Assembly (NCBI GenBank): GCA_036262035.1
Contig: DATAJS010000019.1
Span: forward strand, 1 to 64,000
Reading direction: 5' to 3'
DNA from: Burkholderiales bacterium
GTDB lineage: Bacteria > Pseudomonadota > Gammaproteobacteria > Burkholderiales > SG8-41
DNA length: 64,000 nucleotides
In this document: positions 34,189-42,648 of the stretch, in pieces
Layout of the letters: each line of letters begins with the position of its first letter
Numbering within the stretch: the stretch's first letter is position 1
Made by a program: the position numbers and the translations under genes
Notes under the pieces: generated by a model
What the model was told of the DNA's origin: nothing
The model's input: only the letters and a program-made list of their open reading frames with translations
Databases searched by the model: none

Positions 34189-34752
34189 TTGAAAGGGATA
34201 CTGTTCTCGCAGATGGAGCCGCCGCCGGCGCTGGAGGCGGAGTTCAACGACTGGTACGAGACCGAGCACATCCCGGTGCGCCTCGCGCTCGCAGGCTTCG
34301 ATCGCGCCGTGCGTTACCGGGAGCAGGGCGTCGACCGCAAATATCTCGCGATCTACGAGATCGGCGATATGGCGGTGCTCGACAGCCCGGGCTACCACGT
34401 GGTGAAGACGCAGCCGTCGGTGCGGACCGCTTCGATGCTGAAAGCGGTGCGCGGCTTCACCCGCTATACGTGTACCGAGATCTGCGATTCGTCCGGCGGC
34501 GGCACGCAGCGCGGGCACCTCACCGCGCTGACTTACGTCGTGGAGCCGGGCCGCGAATCGGCGTTCGACGCCGCCTGCCGCGGAGGCGGCACCGGCCTGC
34601 GTGCGTACAAGGTGATCTCCGCGGACGGCGGTCCGTGGACGCACATCGTGCTGCGCGCCACCGGGGGCGACGACGCGCCGATTGCGGGATTCGAGCCGGC
34701 GGCGCGCTGGCGTTACGACCCGATCTCGGCGCACGAGGGCCGGGCGTCATGA
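34189..34752 (+). CDS. EthD-like dimeric alpha/beta-barrel protein
   Basis: A 187-residue product, probable TTG start preceded by GGGAGTGGAG. The N-terminal half has 'LEAEFNDWYETEHIPVRLAL' and 'GFDRAVRYRE', the W-[YF]-x-x-[ET]-H-[IV] signature of small dimeric alpha/beta-barrel proteins (EthD/DUF4286-like). A second related half appears to follow ('GHLTALTYVVEPGRESAFD'). Such proteins are often accessory or small-molecule binding. The role here is unknown. It ends by ATGA overlap with the epimerase gene. Confidence 0.72.
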   Translation: MKGILFSQMEPPPALEAEFNDWYETEHIPVRLALAGFDRAVRYREQGVDRKYLAIYEIGDMAVLDSPGYHVVKTQPSVRTASMLKAVRGFTRYTCTEICDSSGGGTQRGHLTALTYVVEPGRESAFDAACRGGGTGLRAYKVISADGGPWTHIVLRATGGDDAPIAGFEPAARWRYDPISAHEGRAS

Positions 34753-35735
34753 CCGTTCTCGTCACCGGCGGCTCGGGTTTCGTCGGCGTCAATGTCGTCC
34801 AGGCGCTCCTCGAGCGGGGGGAAGACGTCGTGTCGCTCGATGCCGGCGATCTGCCCGCGGGCGCGGCCGAAGCCCTCGCGCGCCACAAAACCCGGCTCAC
34901 GCTCGAGCGCGGCAGCGTCCTCGACGCCGCTGCGCTGCGCCGCGTTTTCGAACGTTACACGATCGACCGCGTGCTGCACGCGGCCGCGGTGACCTCCGGC
35001 CCGGCCCGGGAAGGGCGCGATCCCGCGAGCATCGTCGACGTCAACCTGCACGGCACGATCAACGTGCTCGACTGCGCCCGTGCGCACGGCGTGAAGCGCG
35101 TGCTGTACGTCGGGTCGGGCGCGGCGTACGGCGAATCGCTCTACCGGTTGCCGCGGCTCTACGAGACCACGCCGTCGATTCCGACCACCCTCTACAGCAT
35201 CACCAAGCATGCCGCCGAGCGCATGTGCATGCGGCTGAAAGCGCTCTGGGACATCGACGTGGCGTGCGTGCGCCTCGGCACGGTCATCGGCCCGTGGGAG
35301 CGCGACACCGGTGCGCGTGACAATTTCGGCACGCATTCGCAGCTCGCCGCGATGGCGGCGGCGGGCAAGCGCGCAATCCTCACGAGCCGCGAGATCCGGC
35401 GCGACTGGGTCTACAGCGGCGACGTGGCGCAGGCGCTGGCGGGGCTGCTCCTCGCGCCGTCGCTGCGGTACGCGCTCTACAACGTCTCTTCGGGCGTCGC
35501 ATGGCATGCGCCGATCGCGCGCTGGTGCGACGCGCTCGCACGCACGTTTCCCCGTTTCATGTTCACGACCGCGGGCGCGAACGAAGACGCGAACATCTGG
35601 TACACCGATCGGGATCGCGGGCTCATGGACACCGGCAGGCTCGAGCAGGAAATCGGGTTCGCAGCCACATCGATGGAAACGGCTTACGCCGAATACCTCG
35701 AGTGGATCGTGCGCACGCCCCGGTTCTACGCATGA
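34749..35735 (+). CDS. NAD-dependent epimerase/dehydratase family protein (extended SDR)
   Basis: A 328-residue extended short-chain dehydrogenase. The nucleotide fold is 'VLVTGGSGFVGVNVVQALLE', the acidic pocket 'DAGDLP', and the catalytic Tyr-x3-Lys is in 'LYSITKHAAERM', with Ser-Gly-Ala in 'VGSGAAYGES'. Such enzymes epimerise sugars or reduce/oxidise hydroxy acids. In this operon a hydroxy-acid or aldehyde role is possible but not shown. It is translationally coupled to the upstream EthD-like gene. Confidence 0.88.
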   Translation: MTVLVTGGSGFVGVNVVQALLERGEDVVSLDAGDLPAGAAEALARHKTRLTLERGSVLDAAALRRVFERYTIDRVLHAAAVTSGPAREGRDPASIVDVNLHGTINVLDCARAHGVKRVLYVGSGAAYGESLYRLPRLYETTPSIPTTLYSITKHAAERMCMRLKALWDIDVACVRLGTVIGPWERDTGARDNFGTHSQLAAMAAAGKRAILTSREIRRDWVYSGDVAQALAGLLLAPSLRYALYNVSSGVAWHAPIARWCDALARTFPRFMFTTAGANEDANIWYTDRDRGLMDTGRLEQEIGFAATSMETAYAEYLEWIVRTPRFYA

Positions 35736-35753
35736 ACGGCAAAGGAAGATCGC

Positions 35754-36719
35754 ATGTGGATACGAATCGTATGCGCGCTGATCCTCACGCAGGTCGGGCT
35801 TGCAGCAGCCGCGGATAGCCGCTATCCGAACCGCCCGATCCGGTTGATCGTCGGTTTCCCCGCCGGCTCCACCGACGATTACAACGCGCGCGTCATCGGC
35901 CCGAAGCTGACCGAACGTCTGGGCCAGCCGGTGATCGTCGACAATCGGTCGGGAGCTTCGGGCCACCTTGCTGCGGAGCTCGCCGCGCACGCGAGCCCCG
36001 ATGGCTACACGCTGATGCTCGCCGGAACGCTGACGCTGGCTTCGAGCGTGACGCTCTATCCCAAGCTCGGCTACGACCTGCTGAACGATTTCGCGTACGT
36101 GTCCACCGTCTCCTCGGGGGCGAACGTGCTGATGGCGCATCCGTCGATACCCGTCAGGACGTTTTCCGAGTTCGTGACCCTGGTGCGTACCAAGCCCGCT
36201 TCGGTCCGCTACGGTTCGGCGGGTTTGGCGAGCACCGGTCATCTCGCGATGGAGCTGCTCCTCGGCCGCATCGGCGCCCAGGTTCTGCACGTGCCTTACA
36301 AGGGCGGGGCGGGCGCGGCGGTCGCGCTCGCGGGCGGCGAGGTACAGCTCGGTTTCACGAGCATTCCGGCGGGAATGCCGCTCATCCAGTCGAAGCGCCT
36401 GACCGCGCTCGCGGTCACGGGCCCCAAGCGCAGCGCGGCGCTGCCCGATGTGCCGACCGTCGCCGAATCGGGATATCCGGGCTATGACGTCAGGAACATC
36501 TTCGGCGTGTTCGCGCCCGCCGGCACCGCGGCGTCGGTGGTGAATCTGCTCAGCGCCGAGCTGCGAGCGATCGTCGCGACGGACGACGTCAAGGCGAAGT
36601 TCGCGTCGCAGGGCGTGGACCCTGTATCGAGCACGCCCGCCGAGCACAAGGCGCTCATGGAGGCGGAAGTGAAGCAATGGGCGCGCGTCGTGAAGGACGC
36701 GAAGATCACGCTGCAATGA
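35754..36719 (+). CDS. Bug/TctC family periplasmic solute-binding protein
   Basis: A 321-residue product with a signal peptide ending near 'LAAAADSR'. The first-lobe loop is 'YPNRPIRLIVGFPAGSTDDY', a variant of the usual F-x-P-G-G. Other motifs: 'VIVDNRSGASGHLAAELAAH', 'PDGYTLMLAG', 'HVPYKGGAGAAVALAGGEVQ'. It is followed after 37 bases by a second Bug gene, so two different ligands or a tandem duplication are likely. Confidence 0.92.
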   Translation: MWIRIVCALILTQVGLAAAADSRYPNRPIRLIVGFPAGSTDDYNARVIGPKLTERLGQPVIVDNRSGASGHLAAELAAHASPDGYTLMLAGTLTLASSVTLYPKLGYDLLNDFAYVSTVSSGANVLMAHPSIPVRTFSEFVTLVRTKPASVRYGSAGLASTGHLAMELLLGRIGAQVLHVPYKGGAGAAVALAGGEVQLGFTSIPAGMPLIQSKRLTALAVTGPKRSAALPDVPTVAESGYPGYDVRNIFGVFAPAGTAASVVNLLSAELRAIVATDDVKAKFASQGVDPVSSTPAEHKALMEAEVKQWARVVKDAKITLQ

Positions 36720-36756
36720 GCGCAGGGCGTCGACGCGAGCGCTTCGGGGGCGATCA

Positions 36757-37710
36757 ATGATGACTCGGGCATTGCTGGTGCTCACCGCCTGTCTCGCCGG
36801 CGTCGCGTCGGCGCAATCCTATCCGGGCAAGCCGATACGCATGCTGGTCAGCGCGCCCGCGGGCAGCGGTGCGGATATCGTGGCGCGGCTGGTCGGGCAG
36901 AAGATGAGCGAAGCCCTCGGCCAGCAGATCGTCATCGACAATCGCGGTGGGGCCGGCGGGACGATCGCCACCGACCTGACGGCGAAAGCGAGCCCCGACG
37001 GTTACACGGTCATGATGGTGACCGCGGGACATACCATCAATCCCAGCGTCTTCATCAAGCTGCCGTACGATCCGGTGAAAGACCTCGCGGCGGTGACGAT
37101 GCTTTCCTCGACGCCGTACCTCTTCGTCGCGCATCCGTCGTTTCCTGCGAAGAGCGTGGCCGAAGTGATCGCGCTGGCGAAGGCGAAACCGCGCCAGCTC
37201 AACTACGCGGCCGGCGGAGTGGCGGTGGGCTCTCATCTGGCGGGCGAGCTGTTCAAGATGAGGACCGGCACGGAGATCGTGAACGTGCCGTACAAGGGCG
37301 CGCCGCAAGCGACGACCGACGTCGTCGCCGGGCAGGTTCAGATGGCGTTCATCACCATGCCCACTGCGCTGCCGCTGGTGCGGGCCGGAAAGCTGCGGGC
37401 GCTGGCGGTCACCAGCGCAAAGCGCGTCGCGGCCACACCCGAGTTTCCGGCGCTGGCCGAAACGGTGCCGAACTTCGACGTCCGAACGTGGCAGGGCCTG
37501 CTGGCGCCTGCCGGCACGCCGCCGGCCATCATTGCGAGATTGCACGAAACCGCGGTGAAAGGCGTGACGTCCGCCGAAGTCGTCACGGCGCTGACGGCGC
37601 AAGGTTACGAGGCCGTCGGCAACTCTCCGGGGGAGTTCGACAAGCTCATCAGGAACGAGATCGCGATGTGGCGAGCGGTCGTGAAGGCTGCCGGCATACC
37701 GCCCATGTAA
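36757..37710 (+). CDS. Bug/TctC family periplasmic solute-binding protein
   Basis: A 317-residue product with tandem ATGs. The signal peptide ends 'GVASAQS'. Motifs: 'YPGKPIRMLVSAPAGSGADI', 'IVIDNRGGAGGTIATDLTAK', 'PDGYTVMMVT', 'NVPYKGAPQATTDVVAGQVQ'. It begins a Bug-CapA-PrpD arrangement that is repeated at 46681-50292. The ligand is unknown. Confidence 0.92.
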   Translation: MMTRALLVLTACLAGVASAQSYPGKPIRMLVSAPAGSGADIVARLVGQKMSEALGQQIVIDNRGGAGGTIATDLTAKASPDGYTVMMVTAGHTINPSVFIKLPYDPVKDLAAVTMLSSTPYLFVAHPSFPAKSVAEVIALAKAKPRQLNYAAGGVAVGSHLAGELFKMRTGTEIVNVPYKGAPQATTDVVAGQVQMAFITMPTALPLVRAGKLRALAVTSAKRVAATPEFPALAETVPNFDVRTWQGLLAPAGTPPAIIARLHETAVKGVTSAEVVTALTAQGYEAVGNSPGEFDKLIRNEIAMWRAVVKAAGIPPM

Positions 37711-37726
37711 GACAGGGAGCGAGGAC

Positions 37727-38863
37727 ATGACAACCAGGAACGGCAACACCATCACGCTCATGGCCGGAGGCGACATCGGCCCGGTATACGAGCCCACCGA
37801 GCAGTTCGCCGAGCTGATCGCGCCGGTGCTGAAGCAGGCGGATCTGCGCCTGGGACAGTGCGAGCGTGTGTACTCCGAGCGCGGCGACGATCCGCAGTTC
37901 ATCTACGGCCCCGGCGGTCATCACGCGCGCCAGCATCCGCGCATGGCGGGGGTGTGGAACGCGGCCGGCATCGACATCGTCTCGATGGCGAGCAACCATT
38001 CGATGGACTGGGGTCCGGATGCCTTGCTCGATACGGTCGACCTGTTCCGCGGCATGGGCAAGCACGTGATCGGCGCGGGGCGCGACGGCGAGGAAGCGCG
38101 CAAGCCCGCGATCATCGAGCGCAACGGGGTCACGATCGCGGTGCTGTCGTACTGCTCGGTGTTGCGGGACGGCCAGGCGGCAGGTGAGGCAAAGGCCGGT
38201 GTAGCGCCTGCACGAGCCCATACCTACTATCACGCCGAGGAATTCCAGCCCGGCGCGCCTCCGAAGATCATCACGACGCCGTACAAGGAAGACGTCGAAG
38301 CTCTGCAGGAGGACATCAGGAAGGCGAAGCAACAGGCGGACGTGGTGATCCTGTCGATCCACTGGGGGCTGCGGCACGTCGCCAAGACGCTGTGCACCTA
38401 CCAGCAGCCCATCGCGCATGCGGCGATCGACGCAGGCGCCGACCTGATACTCGGACACCACGCGCACTCCATCAAGGCGATCGAGGTCTACAAGGGCAAG
38501 GTGTGCTTCTACAGCATCGGCAATTTCATGCAGACCGGATCCAAGAGCCGCTCGACCGGGACGTTCGACTGGAACCTGATCTGGTATCAGATCGAGCCCG
38601 AGTGCCAGCCGCCGCTCGGCATGTACAACTTTCCCGCGCATTGCCGCAAGACCATGGTGGCGAAGGCGGTGATCGGGAAGCAGGGGGTCGAGCGCGTGTC
38701 GTTTCTGCCTGCGTACATCAACCATCGCGCACAGCCGTATGTGGTCGGGGCCGACGATCCGAAGTTCCAGGAGATACTCGATTACACCGAGTGGGTCTCG
38801 GACCAGCATCCTCACAAGTTTCGCGTCGAAGGCGATGAAGTCGTCGTCGAGACATCACTCTGA
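37727..38863 (+). CDS. CapA-like (PGA_cap) metallophosphoesterase-fold protein, cytoplasmic
   Basis: A 378-residue product without a signal peptide. Candidate metal ligands match the CapA/PgsA family: 'LMAGGDIGPVY', 'ASNHSMDWG', 'ILSIHWG' and 'GHHAHSIKAIEVYKGK'. Classical CapA is a membrane-linked poly-gamma-glutamate protein; this one is soluble and sits in a catabolic operon between Bug and PrpD genes. It may be a cytoplasmic hydrolase or phosphatase of unknown substrate. Its counterpart is at 47725. Confidence 0.85.
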   Translation: MTTRNGNTITLMAGGDIGPVYEPTEQFAELIAPVLKQADLRLGQCERVYSERGDDPQFIYGPGGHHARQHPRMAGVWNAAGIDIVSMASNHSMDWGPDALLDTVDLFRGMGKHVIGAGRDGEEARKPAIIERNGVTIAVLSYCSVLRDGQAAGEAKAGVAPARAHTYYHAEEFQPGAPPKIITTPYKEDVEALQEDIRKAKQQADVVILSIHWGLRHVAKTLCTYQQPIAHAAIDAGADLILGHHAHSIKAIEVYKGKVCFYSIGNFMQTGSKSRSTGTFDWNLIWYQIEPECQPPLGMYNFPAHCRKTMVAKAVIGKQGVERVSFLPAYINHRAQPYVVGADDPKFQEILDYTEWVSDQHPHKFRVEGDEVVVETSL

Positions 38864-38874
38864 AGGCCAATGAC

Positions 38875-40269
38875 ATGAGCTTTACGAAAACGCTCTCGAA
38901 GTGGATCGCCGACCTGCGTTACGAACGTCTTCCAGAGCCCGTTCTGCCGTGGGTCAAGGCGGCCGTGCTGGATTATTTCGCGGTAGCGCTGGCAGGGTGC
39001 AAAGCCGAAGGCCTGGCGATCGTCCGCAAGTATGTCGAGTCCCAATACGCCCGGGGAGACGCGACGCTCATCGGCGAGCGGACGCGCATGTCCGAAGAGG
39101 CGGCTGCGTTCTTCAACGGCACCATGGCGCACTGGGAGGAGTACGACGACGCCACCTTCGGCATGGCCGGTCATCCGAGCGTGGTGATCATGCCCGCGCT
39201 GTTCGCGGCGGCCGAGACCCGCGGCGCCGACGGCAAACGATTCGCGGCAGCCTACGTCGCCGGGTTCGAGACGTGCGCCAAGGTGGGCCGGCTGATCAAT
39301 CCGCAATCGATCGTGCTGGGCTACCACCCGACGGCCGTCATCGGCACCCTGGGCGCGGCCGCGGCCGTGTCGAACCTGCTCGGATTCGATGCCGCCGCGA
39401 CCGAGAACGCGCTGGGCATCGCCGCGAGCTATTCGTCGGGCCTGCGGCCCCAGCTCGGCTTCATGGTGAAACCGCTGCACGCCGGGCTCGCCGCCCGCGG
39501 CGGGCTCGCGGCGGCGCTCCTGACCCAGAACGGATTCGGCAGCGCTCGCGACCTCATCGAAGGCCGGCACGGATTCGCCAACGTGTTCTCGGGCGGCAAG
39601 CCGAACGACTTCGAATCGATCGGAGCGAAGATCGGCAACCCGCTCGAAATCCTCGATCCGGGCATCGCGTTCAAGATCTTCCCTTCCAATTTCCATACGC
39701 AGGCCGGGATCGTCGCGACGCTGCAGATGGTGAAGGAAGAGGGCATCCGCGCCCAGGACGTCGAGCGCGTTCGTTGTCTGGGCAACCACATGATCCAGCA
39801 TTCGCTGTGGAACGACGACCCGCAGAGCGGGCTGGAAGGCAAGCTGAGCCTGCACTACTGCATCGCGGCCGCGCTGGTCGACGGCCAGGTCGAAGTGGAG
39901 CAGTTCCGCGAAGACCGCGTGCACGATCCCCTCATGCGCGACGTCATCCGGCGCGTGTCGATCGAGCCCCATCCGGACATGGCGAAGCTCGACTTCACCA
40001 AGGGCAAGGATTTCCTCGGGATGGAAGTGGTCATCGAGCTCAAGAACGGCCGCACCGTGTCGCGGCACATCAAATCGGGGTTCTCGGTTCCGGGCCTCGA
40101 AGGCAGCGAATTGCATCCGGCCCTGATCGACAAGTTCACGCGAAATGCGAAGCGCGTGCTTCCCGCGGCCGCGATCGACGACTGCGTCACGCGCGTGCGG
40201 ACGCTCGAGCACGCGAAGAACATGCGCGAGCTCCTGCAGCCGCTCGGAACCTCGGGAGAACCGGCATGA
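38875..40269 (+). CDS. MmgE/PrpD family protein
   Basis: A 464-residue product. It has 'AAVLDYFAVALAGCKAEGLA', an active-site region 'HWEEYDDATFGMAGHPSVVI' and 'FKIFPSNFHTQAG'. The HPS motif is kept, although the flanking residues differ from the paralogues at 19471 and 24931. Its stop overlaps the ATG of the amidase gene (ATGA). It completes the first Bug-CapA-PrpD module. The substrate is unknown. Confidence 0.9.
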   Translation: MSFTKTLSKWIADLRYERLPEPVLPWVKAAVLDYFAVALAGCKAEGLAIVRKYVESQYARGDATLIGERTRMSEEAAAFFNGTMAHWEEYDDATFGMAGHPSVVIMPALFAAAETRGADGKRFAAAYVAGFETCAKVGRLINPQSIVLGYHPTAVIGTLGAAAAVSNLLGFDAAATENALGIAASYSSGLRPQLGFMVKPLHAGLAARGGLAAALLTQNGFGSARDLIEGRHGFANVFSGGKPNDFESIGAKIGNPLEILDPGIAFKIFPSNFHTQAGIVATLQMVKEEGIRAQDVERVRCLGNHMIQHSLWNDDPQSGLEGKLSLHYCIAAALVDGQVEVEQFREDRVHDPLMRDVIRRVSIEPHPDMAKLDFTKGKDFLGMEVVIELKNGRTVSRHIKSGFSVPGLEGSELHPALIDKFTRNAKRVLPAAAIDDCVTRVRTLEHAKNMRELLQPLGTSGEPA

Positions 40270-41906
40270 CCCAGGACCTGCATGCGCTCGGCGTCGCTGA
40301 AGCCGCGCAGCTCATTGCGGCGCGCAAGGTGTCACCGCTCGAGTATGCCGATGCACTGCTCGCACGGACCGAAACGTTCGATCCGCAACTGGATGCCTAC
40401 ATCACGGTGACGGCGGATCACGCGCGCGCACAGGCGCGGCGCGCCGAGGCCGAGATCTCGGCGGGTCACTACCGCGGCCCGCTGCACGGCATACCGTTCG
40501 CGCTCAAGGACATTTACGCGACCAGGGGCGTTCTCACGTCCGGCGGTTCCAGGGTATGCAAAGACAATGTCCCGGGCGAGGACGCCACGACCACGCGCAA
40601 GCTGCACGAGGCGGGCGCGGTGCTGCTCGGCAAGACGCAAACTCACGAATTCGCGCACGGCGGCGTGTCGTTCGACGTGCTGCGGCCGCCGTCACGAAAT
40701 CCCTGGAACCTCGAGCACGCGACCGGAGGCTCGTCGAGCGGCTCGGGCGCGGCGCTCGCCGCCGGCCTCGTGCCGGCGGCGATGGGTTCCGATACCGGAG
40801 GCTCCATCAGGAACCCCGCGTCCCATTGCGGCATCACCGGTTTCATGCCGACCTACGGGCTCGTGAGCCGCGCCGGCGTGATGCCCAATTCGTTCACGTT
40901 CGACCATTGCGGACCGATGGCGCGCAGCGTCGAAGACTGCGCCATCCTGCTGCAGGCCATCGCCGGTTTCGATGCGCGTGACGCGGGCAGCATCGAGCAG
41001 GAGATTCCGGACTACCGGGCGCGGCTCGCCGGCGGCATCGAGGGCCTCAGGGTCGGCGTGCTGCGCCATTACTGGGAGGAAGACGTGCCGGCGCACGAAG
41101 ACCACCGGCGCGCGCTCGAAGACGCGATCGGTGTTTTCGCGAGCCTCGGAGCGAGACTCGAGGATTGCCGCGCGCGCCCGGTCCGCGAGTATTCGGACGT
41201 CAAGGTGGTCATCGCCGAGACCGAGCTCTTCGCCATTCACCAGGATGAGCTCATCGCGCGGCCGGGGGACTTCGGCAAGGACTTCCTCGGTCGTGTCCTG
41301 CCCGCCTGCCTGTTCCAGTCGGTCGATTACGTGCAGGCCTTGCGCGAGCACCGGCGCCTCGTTGCAGAGATGGCGCCGCTGTACCAGAAATACGACGTGC
41401 TGCTCACCTGCGGCCTGGGGCCGGCACCGCGTCTCGACTCGTGGCGCACCAGGAACTTCTGGACCGGAAACAACGTGTGCACGCCTTCCAATGTGGTGCG
41501 CAACCCGGTGCTCATGCTGCCGTGCGGCTTTTCGCGCACGGGGCTGCCGCTCGGGCTTCAGGTCATCGGGCGTCCGCTGGACGATGCGACCGTGCTGCGC
41601 GCCGGGCACGCCTATCAGACCGCGACCGACTGGCACAAACGGCGCCCCGATCTGGTCGCCGGAAAGCCGCAGCCTGCCGTAGATAAGACGGCGAACGAGC
41701 CGGGAACACCGGACGTAGACGCGGCCACGCGCGCCCACGTGGAGAAGATGGCCCGTCGGGCCGGCCTCGATCTGAACGAACGGCAATGGGCGATAGTGCT
41801 CGAATGCGCGCCGTATGCCATCGAGATGGCGGCGCGGATACGCAAGCCGCGCGACCGCGCGGAGGAGCCCTCGCTCGTGTTCCGCTTCGCCGCGGGAAAG
41901 GCCTGA
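40266..41906 (+). CDS. Amidase-signature hydrolase with AtzG-like C-terminal extension
   Basis: A 546-residue enzyme. The catalytic triad is visible: Lys in 'GIPFALKDIYA', and two Ser in 'GGSSSGSGAAL' and 'GSDTGGSIRNPAS'. The amidase core ends near residue 466. About 80 further residues contain 'VEKMARRAGLDLNERQWAIV' and end 'EEPSLVFRF', resembling the small AtzG/DUF4089 (GatC-like) subunit that elsewhere is a separate protein bound to AtzE-type amidases. This looks like a fusion of enzyme and stabilising subunit. It is last in the long plus-strand run. Confidence 0.87.
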   Translation: MTQDLHALGVAEAAQLIAARKVSPLEYADALLARTETFDPQLDAYITVTADHARAQARRAEAEISAGHYRGPLHGIPFALKDIYATRGVLTSGGSRVCKDNVPGEDATTTRKLHEAGAVLLGKTQTHEFAHGGVSFDVLRPPSRNPWNLEHATGGSSSGSGAALAAGLVPAAMGSDTGGSIRNPASHCGITGFMPTYGLVSRAGVMPNSFTFDHCGPMARSVEDCAILLQAIAGFDARDAGSIEQEIPDYRARLAGGIEGLRVGVLRHYWEEDVPAHEDHRRALEDAIGVFASLGARLEDCRARPVREYSDVKVVIAETELFAIHQDELIARPGDFGKDFLGRVLPACLFQSVDYVQALREHRRLVAEMAPLYQKYDVLLTCGLGPAPRLDSWRTRNFWTGNNVCTPSNVVRNPVLMLPCGFSRTGLPLGLQVIGRPLDDATVLRAGHAYQTATDWHKRRPDLVAGKPQPAVDKTANEPGTPDVDAATRAHVEKMARRAGLDLNERQWAIVLECAPYAIEMAARIRKPRDRAEEPSLVFRFAAGKA

Positions 41907-41911
41907 TCGCG

Positions 41912-41952
41912 TTGACACTGCTGTCGTGCAACATTATGATTGTCATACAATC
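41912..41952 (+). promoter_or_regulatory. Promoter of the GntR gene with its operator, site 3
   Basis: TTGACA (41912-41917), exactly 17 bases, TATGAT (41935-41940): a near-perfect sigma70 promoter. The palindrome GATTGTCATACAATC at 41938-41952 overlaps the -10 and the probable transcription start, so binding should block initiation. The operator is identical to those at 17571 and 24865. The GntR ATG lies 21 bases downstream, which points to autorepression. Confidence 0.9.
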
Positions 41953-41972
41953 TTCCAGCGAAGCATCACTCC

Positions 41973-42638
41973 ATGGATCTCAAAGTCGAGCCCCAGACGG
42001 TACAGGTACAAACGGCGAACAAGCTGCGTGACGCGATCATGTCCGGGTACTTCAAGCCCGGACAGCGCCTGGTCGAGGCGGAGCTCTGCGAGCGCATGGA
42101 AGTGAGCCGCACGTCGATGCGCGAAGCACTGCGGCGCCTGGAAGCGGAAAAGCTGATCTCGATCATTCCCAATCGCGGACCGTCGGTCGCCGAGATCACC
42201 TGGGAAGAAGCCAAGGCCATTTACGACGTGCGCGCGATACTCGAAGGCGAAGCGGCGGCGCTGTTCGCCGGACGCGCGACGCCCGAGGAGAAACGGGCGA
42301 TGGCGCAGGCGCTGACCGCATTCACCGAAGCATCGGAGGCGAACGACGCGATGGGCCGCCTGACCGCAACCAGCCGGTTCTACGAAGTGATGCTGCAGGG
42401 CTGCGGCAACACCATCATCCGCGAGCTGCTGCAGGGACTCGTGGCGCGCATCAACTTTCTGCGGTCGCGTTCGATGTCGCGCCCGGGGCGCGACAAATAC
42501 AGCGCCGCCGAGATGCGCCGCATCCTCAAAGCGATCGAAAAGAAGGACGCGACGGGGGCGCGTACCGCGGCGGTGGAGCACGTCCGCGCCGCGTGCGCGG
42601 CGGCGGAAGCGGTGTTCGAGCCGCGGCGCGCCGCGTGA
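41973..42638 (+). CDS. GntR-family transcriptional regulator, FCD subfamily
   Basis: A 221-residue product starting at ATG 41973. The N-terminal winged helix is 'RLVEAELCERMEVSRTSMRE' and 'ALRRLEAEKLIS'. The C-terminal FCD-type helical domain has 'YDVRAILEGEAAALFAG' and 'YEVMLQGCGNTIIREL'. The usual three metal-binding His are mostly missing (F-Y-E-V-M where F-H-x-x-I is common; only 'VEHVRA' keeps one), so the ligand pocket may be metal-free. The gene has the shared 15-bp operator in its own promoter and probably also controls the divergons at 17.57 and 24.87 kb. The effector is unknown. Confidence 0.93.
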   Translation: MDLKVEPQTVQVQTANKLRDAIMSGYFKPGQRLVEAELCERMEVSRTSMREALRRLEAEKLISIIPNRGPSVAEITWEEAKAIYDVRAILEGEAAALFAGRATPEEKRAMAQALTAFTEASEANDAMGRLTATSRFYEVMLQGCGNTIIRELLQGLVARINFLRSRSMSRPGRDKYSAAEMRRILKAIEKKDATGARTAAVEHVRAACAAAEAVFEPRRAA

Positions 42639-42648
42639 TTCGACGCGT

